From an uncultured Eubacteriales bacterium (GTDB lineage: Bacteria > Bacillota > Clostridia > Oscillospirales > Acutalibacteraceae), in NCBI GenBank assembly GCA_934615635.1, contig CAKTTT010000095.1, positions 1 to 8,833 on the forward strand: a stretch of DNA of 8,833 bases, in the 5' to 3' direction. Position numbers and translations under genes: made by a program. How positions within the stretch are numbered: the stretch's first letter is position 1; every line of letters begins with the position of its first letter. Shown one piece after another: positions 1 to 6,394 of this stretch. Below the pieces are notes generated by a model. The model was not told the origin of the DNA and ran no database searches. It worked only from the letters and a program-made list of their open reading frames with translations.

Positions 1-40
1 GTTTATGGTTAAATCACTATATTTTACCCGCTGACAGCGA

Positions 41-70
41 TTGACAAACCCGGAACCCCTGTGGTATTTT
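41..70 (+). promoter_or_regulatory. Promoter of the beta-helix lipoprotein gene
   Basis: A perfect -35 hexamer TTGACA (41-46) is followed after 18 bp by TATTTT (65-70), which is preceded by TGG (62-64), an extended -10 element. Transcription would start near 77, giving a leader of about 23 nt. A short dyad CGCT-gac-AGCG (29-39) abuts the -35 box and could be an activator or repressor site; its arms are only 4 bp, so this is weak. The promoter match to the vegetative sigma factor is good. Confidence 0.7.
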
Positions 71-99
71 GAGTTAAACAGAAAGGAGATTCAGAGAAT

Positions 100-2190
100 A
101 TGATGAAAAATAAAATTTTTAGAATTTTACTTTTTCCGCTATCGGCTTGTCTGGCTGTTTCCTTTTCCGGCTGCAGCCAAACGCCGGGCGAATCCTCTGC
201 ATCCAACAAGGGGGAATCCAGTATGAGCGGCACACCGAACAGCACGACATCCAGCTCGTCCACCGTTTCCGGCGGAAATTATGAAAACATCTTTACCGGC
301 GATTCGGCCAAGCCCAATTTCACGCAGGATGAGATCAACGAACAGATAAAAGCCGGCCAGCAGCTTTTGCAGGAAATCCGGGCGGCGGCCAAGGACCTTA
401 ATCAGAGCGAGTACGTCATCCCCCCCGGCCATTATGGCTTCAACACAACGGCTATGGATGTCAACGGGGTAAAGTCCGGCTTCGTTCTGAAAGGAATCGA
501 ACGCCCGGACGATAATCCCTTCACCATCAAGGCGGACGGGGTCACCTTCTGGTTCAAGCTTTCCGGTCTCCCCTGCGCCAACGTCACCCGTGCTTTCCAC
601 ATCGTGGACTGCGCCAACATCATCGTCGACGGCTTGACGCTAGACGCCTATACCGCCAACACCATGGAGGGCAAGCTGACCCAGATCGATAAGGCCAATA
701 ACCGGATCGAGATCGAGCTGTATCCCGGAACCCTGGACGACGAGGCAAGCTTCAGCAAGATCTCCACCGGCACGGAAAACCGCATTGTCACCCAGAAAGC
801 CAACGGCGACGCCATGCCCGCCTTGTATAACATCGACAACGGCTGGGGCCCCGGCTCCCTTAAATTCTCCAAGGTAGAAAAGAGTGGAGACAACAAGGTG
901 TGGATCACCTTTGAAACGAAAACACTGCTGAACACTATTTTCAAGGAGTCCTGGCAGGAGGCCTACGGTGCCGCCGGCACCTTGGAAATCGGCGACCGGA
1001 TTTGTATGCTCTACGGCACTTGTATGGCCATCGCCCTCGACAACTGCAAGCAGATCACCATCCAGAACGTCAACAGCTACATCGGCAAGGGCAGCTTTTG
1101 GGAAAACGGCGGCTACGGCAACCACAAGTGGATCAACTGCCACTTCTCTCCCCGCCCCGGCACCAATCGGATACTGGGTCACGAGGGCAACATGTCCCAG
1201 GGCCTCCGGGTTGGTTCCACCTTCGATAATGTGTACATCGGCCTCACCAGCGACGACGCCATCAACATCCACGGTTTCTGGAGCCAGATCACCTCGGTGA
1301 CCGGCACCTTTATCAAAGCGAATTTCGCTCCCGTCGGTATCCAGGCGGGGGATCCGGTGGAATTCTACGACGGCGCAGGCAATCTGGTGGCCACCGGCAA
1401 GGTGAAAACCACCCCCACTCCTTCTTACAACTACAATGGCTTCCTGAACGGCTCTATCGAGCTGGAGGAAGCTCCCCCGGCAAACGCCACCGCCTTAACA
1501 GTCCGCTGGCCCAACAGCGAGTGCGCCGGCTGGACCATCAAAAACTGCACTTTCGAAGGTACCTACCAGCGCATACTGATTCAGTCCGGTCCCGGCACCT
1601 TCGAAAACAACCGCATTCTCGACATGGGCAGCAACTTGGCGCTGGATACCAACACTGCTGATTATGAGGGCGGTGTCCTGCGGGATATCGTCATAAAGAA
1701 CAACGTGTTCATCGATTCGGGTATTCATCCCGCCTGCCCCACCATCAAACTGTCCTTCAACACCAACTGGGCCGGTCAGCAATCCGCCTCCAACATCACC
1801 ATTGAGGACAACGTGTTCATCGGCAGCGGCACCTCCGTTCTCAATGCCGTCAATGCCAAAAATATCAAAATCTCCGGCAATATCTCCGTCGATCCCCTGC
1901 GGTATACAGCCATCGCCAATCCGGTATTGGCTTATATCGACACCTGCTATTATATGAATGCCGTCAGCGGCGTCACCATCAGCGGGAACTATCTCTTCGA
2001 GCAGACCTCCTATGCCCAGGGCAATAAGTTCATCAACCCCGAGGCCGGCGCCGCCCTTTCCGACAACGCGGCGTTTATCGACGGCGAAGGAACCATCAGT
2101 AAGAAAGCGAGAGAGCTTTACAAGGACAATAAGCTCTCTGCGGCCGAAATTGTGTCCCAGCTCAAACAAGAGGCCGCCGCTTTCTCATAA
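100..2190 (+). CDS. Secreted lipoprotein with right-handed parallel beta-helix; putative GH110-like glycosidase
   Basis: 696 residues. A lipoprotein signal peptide is visible: MMKNK, a hydrophobic core, then F-S-G-C with the lipidated cysteine at about residue 25, followed by a Ser/Thr/Gly-rich linker to about residue 60. The protein should therefore be anchored on the outer face of the membrane. The rest has many short N-rich beta-helix coils, such as IIVDGLTL, ITIQNVNS, WTIKNCTF (478), IVIKNNVF, ITIEDNVF, IKISGNIS and VTISGNYL. The motif SDDAINIHG (384-392), a following beta-rich insertion, and RILIQSG (491-497) resemble the layout of GH110 alpha-galactosidases; an Asp pair is also catalytic in GH28. 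That suggests a glycan-cleaving enzyme, but substrate and activity are inference, and a binding-only role is possible. Ribosome site AAAGGAG (82-88) is 11 nt from the first ATG; the second ATG (103) is less well placed. The gene is monocistronic, with a terminator 10 nt after the stop, and faces an AraC-type regulator that may control it. Confidence 0.85.
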   Translation: MMKNKIFRILLFPLSACLAVSFSGCSQTPGESSASNKGESSMSGTPNSTTSSSSTVSGGNYENIFTGDSAKPNFTQDEINEQIKAGQQLLQEIRAAAKDLNQSEYVIPPGHYGFNTTAMDVNGVKSGFVLKGIERPDDNPFTIKADGVTFWFKLSGLPCANVTRAFHIVDCANIIVDGLTLDAYTANTMEGKLTQIDKANNRIEIELYPGTLDDEASFSKISTGTENRIVTQKANGDAMPALYNIDNGWGPGSLKFSKVEKSGDNKVWITFETKTLLNTIFKESWQEAYGAAGTLEIGDRICMLYGTCMAIALDNCKQITIQNVNSYIGKGSFWENGGYGNHKWINCHFSPRPGTNRILGHEGNMSQGLRVGSTFDNVYIGLTSDDAINIHGFWSQITSVTGTFIKANFAPVGIQAGDPVEFYDGAGNLVATGKVKTTPTPSYNYNGFLNGSIELEEAPPANATALTVRWPNSECAGWTIKNCTFEGTYQRILIQSGPGTFENNRILDMGSNLALDTNTADYEGGVLRDIVIKNNVFIDSGIHPACPTIKLSFNTNWAGQQSASNITIEDNVFIGSGTSVLNAVNAKNIKISGNISVDPLRYTAIANPVLAYIDTCYYMNAVSGVTISGNYLFEQTSYAQGNKFINPEAGAALSDNAAFIDGEGTISKKARELYKDNKLSAAEIVSQLKQEAAAFS

Positions 2191-2199
2191 ATCCCCATA

Positions 2200-2237
2200 C
2201 GAAAAAGCCCCTTCCTGAAAAGGAAGGGGCTTTTTCG
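2200..2237. terminator. Bidirectional Rho-independent terminator
   Basis: A perfect 16-bp stem (2200-2215 with 2222-2237) closes a 6-nt loop. The stem holds a GC block (gccccttcc) flanked by A-rich and T-rich ends, so a T tract follows the GC block on both strands. It lies 10 nt after the lipoprotein stop codon and about 70 nt beyond the end of the convergent AraC-type gene, and should terminate both. Confidence 0.93.
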
Positions 2238-2306
2238 TTTTATCCCGCATTTTTCATAATAAGCTGCGATGATTCCCTCTTTTCCGCTGCCTCGCTCCCT
2301 TTCCTA

Positions 2307-3200
2307 TCACAGAATGATCGGCGGCAGGTGCTGCTTGCGGAAATCCGTAGGCGACATATTGGTGTATTTCTTAAACACCTTGGAAAAATAGTTGGCGTTC
2401 TGAAAGCCGCACTGCTCGGCGATCTCATCGATGGTGAGGTCGGAATTATAAAGCAGCGCCATACTGTATCGAATACGGATTTTGGTCACATAGCGGATCG
2501 GCGTTTCTCCCAGAATGGTTTTGAAGGTCTTGTTGAGATAAAAAGGCGACAGATCCCCGGCCTTGGCGATCTCCGTTATGGTGATGTTCTGGGCGAAATT
2601 TTCCTTGATATAGTCGATGCACTGCTGAATGGATTCGGAATTCTTGGACCTGGCCCCGAATTCCGCCAGATACTTATGTACGGCCAGCAGAAAGGTATAG
2701 GCATACAGCGCGTTATCATAAATAGACTGGATGCCGCCCTTTTGCGTCTTCTCAAAAATCTCGTCCCAAAGGGTGATGATGGCGCCGGTCTCGTTCATGG
2801 TAAATACCTGGCCGAAGGATTGGGTGATGGCGTTCCAGATGGGCAACGCGTTCACGGAAAGCTCGATGAACTTCAGCTCCCAATGGTCGCTCCCCTCCGG
2901 CAGCCAGTATTTATAGGGGCCGGGCCGCTCGATCATAAAAATGCTGCCCGGCAGCAGCCGGTAGGTCTTGTTGTTGATTTCCACGGCCCCTTCACCCGAA
3001 ACCGTATACTGCAGGATACAAGCCGTATTGCCGATGTTGTCCTTTTCATTGCTGTGACAATCCCAATAATACGGTTTTTCCTGCTTGGCGTACTGGCACT
3101 CGTACCCCAGACTGCGGATGAAAACATAGTTCGAGGCCGCCGCATCGTTGACGATGTTGAAGATGTACGAATCATAGACCGGATCAGTTGTGATTTCCAT
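2307..3200 (-). CDS. AraC-family transcriptional regulator
   Basis: 297 residues from the chosen start. The N-terminal part (about 1-180) has the beta-rich pattern of a cupin-type ligand-binding domain (ILQYTVSGEGAVEINNKTYRL, 62-82; LLPGSIFMIERPGPYKYW). The C-terminal 105 residues form the classical double helix-turn-helix: helix-turn-helix 1 at about 207-228 (ITEIAKAGDLSPFYLNKTFK) and helix-turn-helix 2 at about 255-277, with the family signature EIAEQCGFQNANYFSKVFKK then SPTDFRK. Such proteins usually sense a sugar or related metabolite and activate neighbouring glycan-use genes; the adjacent lipoprotein is the obvious candidate target, by inference. The start at 3200 is preferred because GGGAGG (3208-3213) lies 7 nt upstream. 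The longer frame from 3254 has no ribosome site, and its start codon would fall between the -10 box and the likely transcription start. Confidence 0.92.
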   Translation of the reverse strand: MEITTDPVYDSYIFNIVNDAAASNYVFIRSLGYECQYAKQEKPYYWDCHSNEKDNIGNTACILQYTVSGEGAVEINNKTYRLLPGSIFMIERPGPYKYWLPEGSDHWELKFIELSVNALPIWNAITQSFGQVFTMNETGAIITLWDEIFEKTQKGGIQSIYDNALYAYTFLLAVHKYLAEFGARSKNSESIQQCIDYIKENFAQNITITEIAKAGDLSPFYLNKTFKTILGETPIRYVTKIRIRYSMALLYNSDLTIDEIAEQCGFQNANYFSKVFKKYTNMSPTDFRKQHLPPIIL

Positions 3201-3207
3201 AGTTTTT

Positions 3208-3213
3208 CCTCCC
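3208..3213 (-). promoter_or_regulatory. Ribosome binding site deciding the AraC-type start
   Basis: Read on the minus strand this is GGGAGG, 7 nt before the ATG at 3200-3198. No comparable site precedes the in-frame ATG at 3254, so it fixes the shorter start. Confidence 0.8.
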
Positions 3214-3255
3214 ACAGGATACGGGAACATTCCTTCCCACAGTACAGTACCCATT

Positions 3256-3284
3256 ATTATACCAAGTATCCTTATCCATTTCTA
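3256..3284 (-). promoter_or_regulatory. Promoter of the AraC-type regulator
   Basis: On the minus strand, TAGAAA (3279-3284, four of six to TTGACA) is followed after 17 bp by a perfect TATAAT (3256-3261) preceded by TGG (3262-3264), an extended -10. Transcription would start near 3249, leaving a leader of about 49 nt. The promoter lies outside the inverted-repeat segment at 3353-3500, about 70 bp downstream of it. Confidence 0.65.
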
Positions 3285-3352
3285 TATTGTCATAAGCCAA
3301 AATTTAGGCCTATATCCTGTGTATTTGTACCATGCACACCGGCTTGGTCCGC

Positions 3353-3377
3353 AAGATAAAGCAGACTTTTTCGTTCG
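3353..3377 (+). repeat. Left arm of a 25-bp inverted repeat
   Basis: This arm pairs with 3476-3500 in inverted orientation: 23 of 25 positions match, and the inner 15 bp (3363-3377) are identical. The arms enclose 98 bp. A second dyad, TCGAAT-8 nt-ATTCGA (3375-3394), overlaps this arm but has no counterpart at the right arm, so the two ends are not equivalent beyond the repeat. No direct target duplication was seen outside the arms. Confidence 0.85.
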
Positions 3378-3475
3378 AATGTGATAATATTCGACATATA
3401 GCAAAATATGGATGCGTTTCCTGGTTTTACTGTTTCCATTCCCAACAAGCATCGTTTTCAGCGTACCGATCAAGC
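3378..3475. other. Spacer between inverted repeats; candidate invertible or mobile segment
   Basis: 98 bp, AT-rich compared with most of the window, without a credible coding frame. An extended -10-like element TGTGATAAT (3380-3388, plus strand) lies just inside the left arm and currently points toward the tail of the recombinase gene. If the 148-bp unit (3353-3500) were inverted, this element would sit at about 3465-3473 and point toward the AraC-type gene. No good -35 accompanies it, so its promoter activity is speculative. The rest of the gap between the regulator and the recombinase (3285-3352) shows nothing else recognisable. Confidence 0.35.
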
Positions 3476-3500
3476 CGAACGAAAAAGTCTACCTTATCTT
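3476..3500 (-). repeat. Right arm of the 25-bp inverted repeat
   Basis: The reverse complement matches 3353-3377 with two mismatches, both in the outer third. The arm ends only 5 bp from the recombinase stop codon (3506-3508). It is not a conventional terminator for that gene, because the pairing arm is 98 bp away. Confidence 0.85.
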
Positions 3501-3505
3501 TCAAT

Positions 3506-4114
3506 TTATCCGTTCCTTTTCCTTTCTTCATCCCGTACCCAGCGCAGAAAGGTGTCCTGAGAGATATTCAGCCGGGCGGCCGCGGCTCTGGAGGAGATGA
3601 CCCCCGCCCTCCATTGCCGCCGAACCAACGGAAACTCCTGGGGAACCGGCTTGCGTGGCCGGCCGAACCGTACCCCTTTGACCCGGGCGGCGGCAATCCC
3701 TTCTGCCTGCCGCTTCCGGATAGCCTCCCTCTCCGTTTGGGCGACATAGCTGAGAATCTGCAGCACCATATCCGCGATGAAGGTGCCGGTCAGATCCCGT
3801 CCTTTTTTCCGCGTATCCAGCAGGGGCATATCCAGCACCACGATGTCCGTCCCCTTCTCCTTGGTGATCACCCGCCACTGCTCCATAATCTCGTCATAAT
3901 CCCTCCCCAGCCGGTCGATGCTTTTCACCACCAGCAGATCCCCCGGACGCAGCCGCTTCATCAGGCGAAGATAACCCGGCCGGTTGAAGTCTTTGCCGCT
4001 TTGCTTATCCAGGAAAATATTCTCCTCCGGCACCGGGATTTCTCGCAGGGCGAGAAGCTGCCGGTCCTCGTTCTGGTCCCTGGCGGACACCCGGACATAG
4101 CCGAACACACGCAT
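3506..4114 (-). CDS. Small serine recombinase (resolvase/invertase family)
   Basis: 202 residues, the usual size of a resolvase/invertase. The catalytic domain opens with FGYVRVSARDQNEDRQ, placing the nucleophile at Ser10 with Arg8 beside it. It continues with the conserved SGKDFNRPGY (39-48), GDLLVVKSIDRLGRD (58-72) containing the active-site arginines, and a long E-helix region (TGTFIADMVLQILSYVAQTE, 109-128). GRPRK (151-155) is the minor-groove arm, and a helix-turn-helix (about 171-194, VISSRAAAARLNISQDTFLRW) ends the protein. Such enzymes resolve or invert DNA between short sites. The start at 4114 is preferred: AGGGAG (4125-4130) lies 10 nt upstream, but only 1 nt from the alternative ATG at 4123. 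The gene stands alone between an operon terminator and the inverted-repeat pair; whether it acts on those repeats is unknown. It could equally be a leftover of a transposon. Confidence 0.9.
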   Translation of the reverse strand: MRVFGYVRVSARDQNEDRQLLALREIPVPEENIFLDKQSGKDFNRPGYLRLMKRLRPGDLLVVKSIDRLGRDYDEIMEQWRVITKEKGTDIVVLDMPLLDTRKKGRDLTGTFIADMVLQILSYVAQTEREAIRKRQAEGIAAARVKGVRFGRPRKPVPQEFPLVRRQWRAGVISSRAAAARLNISQDTFLRWVRDEERKRNG

Positions 4115-4141
4115 ATAGGCCATTCTCCCTTTCTGAGTGAA

Positions 4142-4150
4142 AATATACCA
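4142..4150 (-). promoter_or_regulatory. Extended -10 of a candidate recombinase promoter
   Basis: On the minus strand this reads TGGTATATT, a TGn-type extended -10, directly after the T tract of the preceding operon's terminator and about 28 nt upstream of the start codon. The only -35-like hexamer (TTGCAG, 4167-4172) is poor and 19 bp away, inside the terminator stem, so the promoter is likely weak. Confidence 0.4.
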
Positions 4151-4196
4151 CAAAAAAATCGGACCGCTGCAAAAGGATTCCTTTGCAGCGGTCCGA
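4151..4196 (-). terminator. Terminator of the ispD-ispF-thioesterase operon
   Basis: A stem of about 15 bp (4159-4173 with 4182-4196, GC-rich in the middle) with a short loop is followed on the minus strand by seven T residues (4152-4158). It lies 44 nt after the thioesterase stop codon. It is a textbook Rho-independent terminator and insulates the recombinase gene from the operon. Confidence 0.92.
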
Positions 4197-4239
4197 TCAA
4201 ATCCATCCCATATGCCAACATTCCAGGGCCTCCCGCATC

Positions 4240-4713
4240 TCAATACCCTTCTTTTCGCCGGCGTGACCGCAACTCGCGGCGGCGCTCTCCCGCCTCCCAT
4301 TCCGCCCGCTCCGTTTCGTTCTCCAGCAAAAGGCCGGGAACCTCCACCGGCTGTTCCTGCTCGTCCAGCGCCACCAGCACCAGATAAGCCCGATTGACCG
4401 CCTTGCGCATCCCGTCCAGCCCCTCCACATAGGTATCCACCCGCACCTCCATGGAGGTGCGGCCCACATGGGTGACCCGGCCGACCAGCACCAGCGTGTT
4501 ATTGACATAGGCGCCTTCCTTGAACTGCAGGTTATCGATGGCGGCGGTGATGACGTTGCGCCCGGAGTGCCGCCGGGCCACCACCCCCGCCACCACGTCG
4601 ATCCATTCCACCAGCTTGCCGCCGAACAGGCGGCCCGCACCGTTGATGTGCTCGGGCATCAGGATCTGAATCTGTTCCGTGCGGGAATCCTGCACCCGCT
4701 TGGGTCTCAGCAT
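4240..4713 (-). CDS. Hotdog-fold acyl-CoA thioesterase
   Basis: 157 residues, typical of single-hotdog acyl-CoA thioesterases of the YciA/YkhA/ACOT type, which hydrolyse acyl-CoA to free acid and CoA in the cytoplasm. The family pattern is clear: MPEHINGAGRLFGGKLVEWI (19-38) with Asn24, Gly27, the Gly-Gly of LFGGK and the conserved Asp39 (EWID), then ITAAIDNLQFKEGAYVNN (55-72) and VGRTSMEVRVDTYVE (83-97). The C-terminal 25 residues are charged and rich in Arg/Glu, and probably disordered. GGGAGG (4723-4728) lies 9 nt before the ATG. The gene begins 25 nt after the ispF stop and is the last gene of the operon. A functional tie to isoprenoid synthesis is not evident; co-transcription may be incidental. 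The natural substrate cannot be read from the sequence. Confidence 0.9.
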   Translation of the reverse strand: MLRPKRVQDSRTEQIQILMPEHINGAGRLFGGKLVEWIDVVAGVVARRHSGRNVITAAIDNLQFKEGAYVNNTLVLVGRVTHVGRTSMEVRVDTYVEGLDGMRKAVNRAYLVLVALDEQEQPVEVPGLLLENETERAEWEAGERRRELRSRRRKEGY

Positions 4714-4738
4714 AAGCCACCGCCTCCCTTCATCGCCG

Positions 4739-5215
4739 TCATCCGCGCTCCTTCAGCAGGCAGACCGCGTGGGCGGCCATCCCCTCGCCCGACCCGGTAA
4801 AGCCCAGCCCTTCCTCCGTGGTGGCCTTGATCCCGATCCGGCCCGCATCCACGCCGCAGGCCGCCGCCAGCCTGTCCCTCATGGCATCGATATAGGGCCT
4901 CAGCTTGGGCGCCTGGGCCAGGACGGTGGCATCGATGTTGCCCACAGCGTAGCCCCGTTCCCCGATTAACGCCACCACCCGTTCCAGCAGCTTCAGGCTG
5001 TCCGCTCCCCGGTAAGCGGGATCGCTGTCGGGAAACAGCGCCCCGATATCCCCCAGCGCCGCCGCCCCCAGCAGGGCGTCCATGACCGCATGGGTGAGAA
5101 CATCCGCGTCCGAATGCCCCAGCAGCCCCTTCTCCCAGGGGATCTCCACGCCGCCCAGGATCAGGGGCCGGCCGGCAACCAGCCGGTGTACGTCGTAGCC
5201 ATGTCCGATTCTCAT
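4739..5215 (-). CDS. ispF: 2-C-methyl-D-erythritol 2,4-cyclodiphosphate synthase
   Basis: 158 residues, full length for the family. It converts 4-diphosphocytidyl-2-C-methyl-erythritol 2-phosphate to the 2,4-cyclodiphosphate with release of CMP, the fifth step of the MEP isoprenoid pathway, as a cytoplasmic trimer. The sequence opens with [12 protein letters not shown], placing the metal ligands at Asp8 and His10; the third, His42, is in [17 protein letters not shown] (35-51). GDIGALFPD (55-63) and the nucleotide-binding [12 protein letters not shown] (130-141) are intact, so the enzyme should be active. The start codon lies 3 nt after the ispD stop, with GGGGAG about 6 nt upstream inside the end of ispD, which implies translational coupling. 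Confidence 0.97.
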   Translation of the reverse strand: MRIGHGYDVHRLVAGRPLILGGVEIPWEKGLLGHSDADVLTHAVMDALLGAAALGDIGALFPDSDPAYRGADSLKLLERVVALIGERGYAVGNIDATVLAQAPKLRPYIDAMRDRLAAACGVDAGRIGIKATTEEGLGFTGSGEGMAAHAVCLLKERG

Positions 5216-5218
5216 CCT

Positions 5219-5950
5219 TCACTCCCCGCCTCTCTCCCGCAGGATAGCCTCCGCAAAGGCCACATCCTCCGGCGTTGTGATTTTAATATTGGCGTAATCC
5301 GCCCGGCATAATCGCACCGGATGTCCCAGCCGCTCCACCAGTTGGCAGTCGTCGGTGAGATTCTCCTCCCCTATCCCCACCTGCTCCATGGCGCGGCGAT
5401 ACAGCGCGGCGGAGAAAACCTGCGGGGTCTGGATGTTCCACAGTCGGCTCCGGTCGAGCGTTCCGGCGATAAAGCCGTTTTCATCCGCCTCTTTAATGGT
5501 ATCCTTCACCGGCACCGCGGCGGCGGCCGCTCCGCCTTCCACCGCCGCCGCGATCACCGCGTCCACCGTGGAGGGCCGTACCAGCGGCCTGGCGCCGTCG
5601 TGGATGGCGTAATACGCCGCGTTGGGACGAGCCGCGGCCACGCCGGCGGCCACCGACTGCTGCCGGGTGGCGCCGCCGGGAACGATGGCGGAAACCTTGC
5701 CCACCTCATACTGCTTGCACAGGGTATAAAAGGGCAGCATATCCTCCTGCCTGGCCACCAGCACAATCTCGTCCACCAGCCCGGCCCTGTCCAGGGCCTG
5801 CAGGGTGCGGACGATCACCGGAATCCCCCGCAGGGGAATCATCTGCTTGGGAACGCCCATACGCGTGGAGCCTCCCGCGGCCACCACCACCGCCGATACC
5901 GGCGGATGGACGGCGGGGGATTCCTCCCGCTTGCGAAACAGCCGGATCAT
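5219..5950 (-). CDS. ispD: 2-C-methyl-D-erythritol 4-phosphate cytidylyltransferase
   Basis: 243 residues from the chosen start. It transfers CMP from CTP to methylerythritol 4-phosphate, the third MEP-pathway step. The CTP-binding loop AAGGSTRMGVPKQ (24-36), HDGARPLV (117-124), VPVKDTIKE (146-154), RSRLWNIQTPQVF (167-179), TDD (199-201) and NIKITTPEDV (221-230) are all present and in the family order. The start at 5950 has an excellent ribosome site, AAGGAGG (5960-5966), 9 nt upstream. The same frame stays open to an ATG at 6091, but that extension is arginine-rich, unlike any IspD, and lacks a ribosome site. Even so, about 17 residues precede the Rossmann strand, slightly more than usual. 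It is the first gene of an operon with ispF and the thioesterase. No convincing promoter was found in 5951-6092. Confidence 0.96.
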   Translation of the reverse strand: MIRLFRKREESPAVHPPVSAVVVAAGGSTRMGVPKQMIPLRGIPVIVRTLQALDRAGLVDEIVLVARQEDMLPFYTLCKQYEVGKVSAIVPGGATRQQSVAAGVAAARPNAAYYAIHDGARPLVRPSTVDAVIAAAVEGGAAAAAVPVKDTIKEADENGFIAGTLDRSRLWNIQTPQVFSAALYRRAMEQVGIGEENLTDDCQLVERLGHPVRLCRADYANIKITTPEDVAFAEAILRERGGE

Positions 5951-5974
5951 AACCCTACACCTCCTTCGGATTCT

Positions 5975-6001
5975 CCGGCGACGCCGGCTGGAAACCGGTT
6001 T
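5975..6001. other. Two short dyads in the ispD leader
   Basis: CCGGCG-a-CGCCGG (5975-5987) and the 10-bp palindrome AAACCGGTTT (5992-6001) lie just upstream of the ispD ribosome site. They could be operator half-sites or leader hairpin elements, or chance in GC-rich DNA. The remaining leader up to 6092 shows nothing recognisable. Confidence 0.25.
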
Positions 6002-6092
6002 AAAGCGTGCGCTTTCCCTTTTTTCGGAAACCCCGCCGTGAACATTACACGCGCTGGGACGCTCCCTGCCTGAAGGCGCCGCTTTTTTCAAA

Positions 6093-6126
6093 GGGCTGAG
6101 GCAAAACCACCATTTTGCCTCAGCCC
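6093..6126 (-). terminator. Hairpin terminator after the four-cysteine gene
   Basis: A perfect 14-bp stem (6093-6106 with 6113-6126) with a 6-nt loop begins 7 nt beyond the stop codon of the small minus-strand gene. The stem base is GC-rich and the loop end is A/T. The run after the stem on the minus strand is only TTTGAAAAAA, so the U tract is weak, but position and stem strength favour a terminator. Confidence 0.75.
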
Positions 6127-6133
6127 CCTATTC

Positions 6134-6352
6134 TCATTCGATACGGAAATCCTCTTCCGTATAACTTCCCAAACGCGGCTGCCGGAAGGGAATCCGCTTC
6201 AGCGGGTCATAGCGGAACTTGCGGCAATGATGGTACAGCGGCATAACGCCCTTCCGGTCGCAAAGCACCGCGTTGCCGTCGAAGGATTTGCGGCCGTGTG
6301 CGCAATGCTCACAGGAAGGCTGCACCGTGTTTCCGTATAGCTTTTTCCGCAT
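6134..6352 (-). CDS. Small four-cysteine protein, putative metal binding
   Basis: 72 residues. Four cysteines are spaced as in a zinc-ribbon-like knuckle: Cys14-x2-Cys17, then Cys31 and Cys43 (PSCEHCAHG, AVLCDRKG, HHCRKFRYDPLKR). The segment CRKFRYDPLKRIP (43-55) looks strongly constrained. No signal peptide or membrane segment is present, so it should be cytoplasmic. AAGGAGG (6359-6365) lies 6 nt upstream of the ATG, a perfect ribosome site, which supports a real gene despite its size. It follows ylbJ by 48 nt on the same strand and may be co-transcribed, or driven by the candidate promoter at 6395-6423. Its function is not known; metal binding and nucleic-acid or protein contact are inference. 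Confidence 0.82.
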   Translation of the reverse strand: MRKKLYGNTVQPSCEHCAHGRKSFDGNAVLCDRKGVMPLYHHCRKFRYDPLKRIPFRQPRLGSYTEEDFRIE

Positions 6353-6394
6353 ATCCGTCCTCCTTGCGCTCCGGCGGGTCTCTGAACAAAGAAC

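Noticed and set aside
32..46. TGACA direct repeat around the lipoprotein -35
   Set aside because: The second copy is part of the -35 box itself; five bases is too short to support a binding site.
640..2169. Long open frames opposite the lipoprotein gene (640-1272 and 1495-2169, minus)
   Set aside because: They mirror the codon pattern of the real gene, lack ribosome sites and show no recognisable domain.
3353..3500. Inverted repeats as the recombinase terminator
   Set aside because: The pairing arms are 98 bp apart, too far for a simple intrinsic terminator hairpin.
3506..4300. Extended recombinase start at 4300
   Set aside because: It would run through the operon terminator and overlap the thioesterase gene; family members begin at the FGYVRVS block.
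2328..4387. Long plus-strand frames across the AraC-type and recombinase genes
   Set aside because: They are antisense to two clear protein families and cross the intergenic region and a terminator with low-complexity, Pro/Arg/His-rich translations.
5951..6091. N-terminal extension of ispD to 6091
   Set aside because: Arg-rich, no family similarity, no ribosome site; AAGGAGG at 5960-5966 fits the start at 5950.
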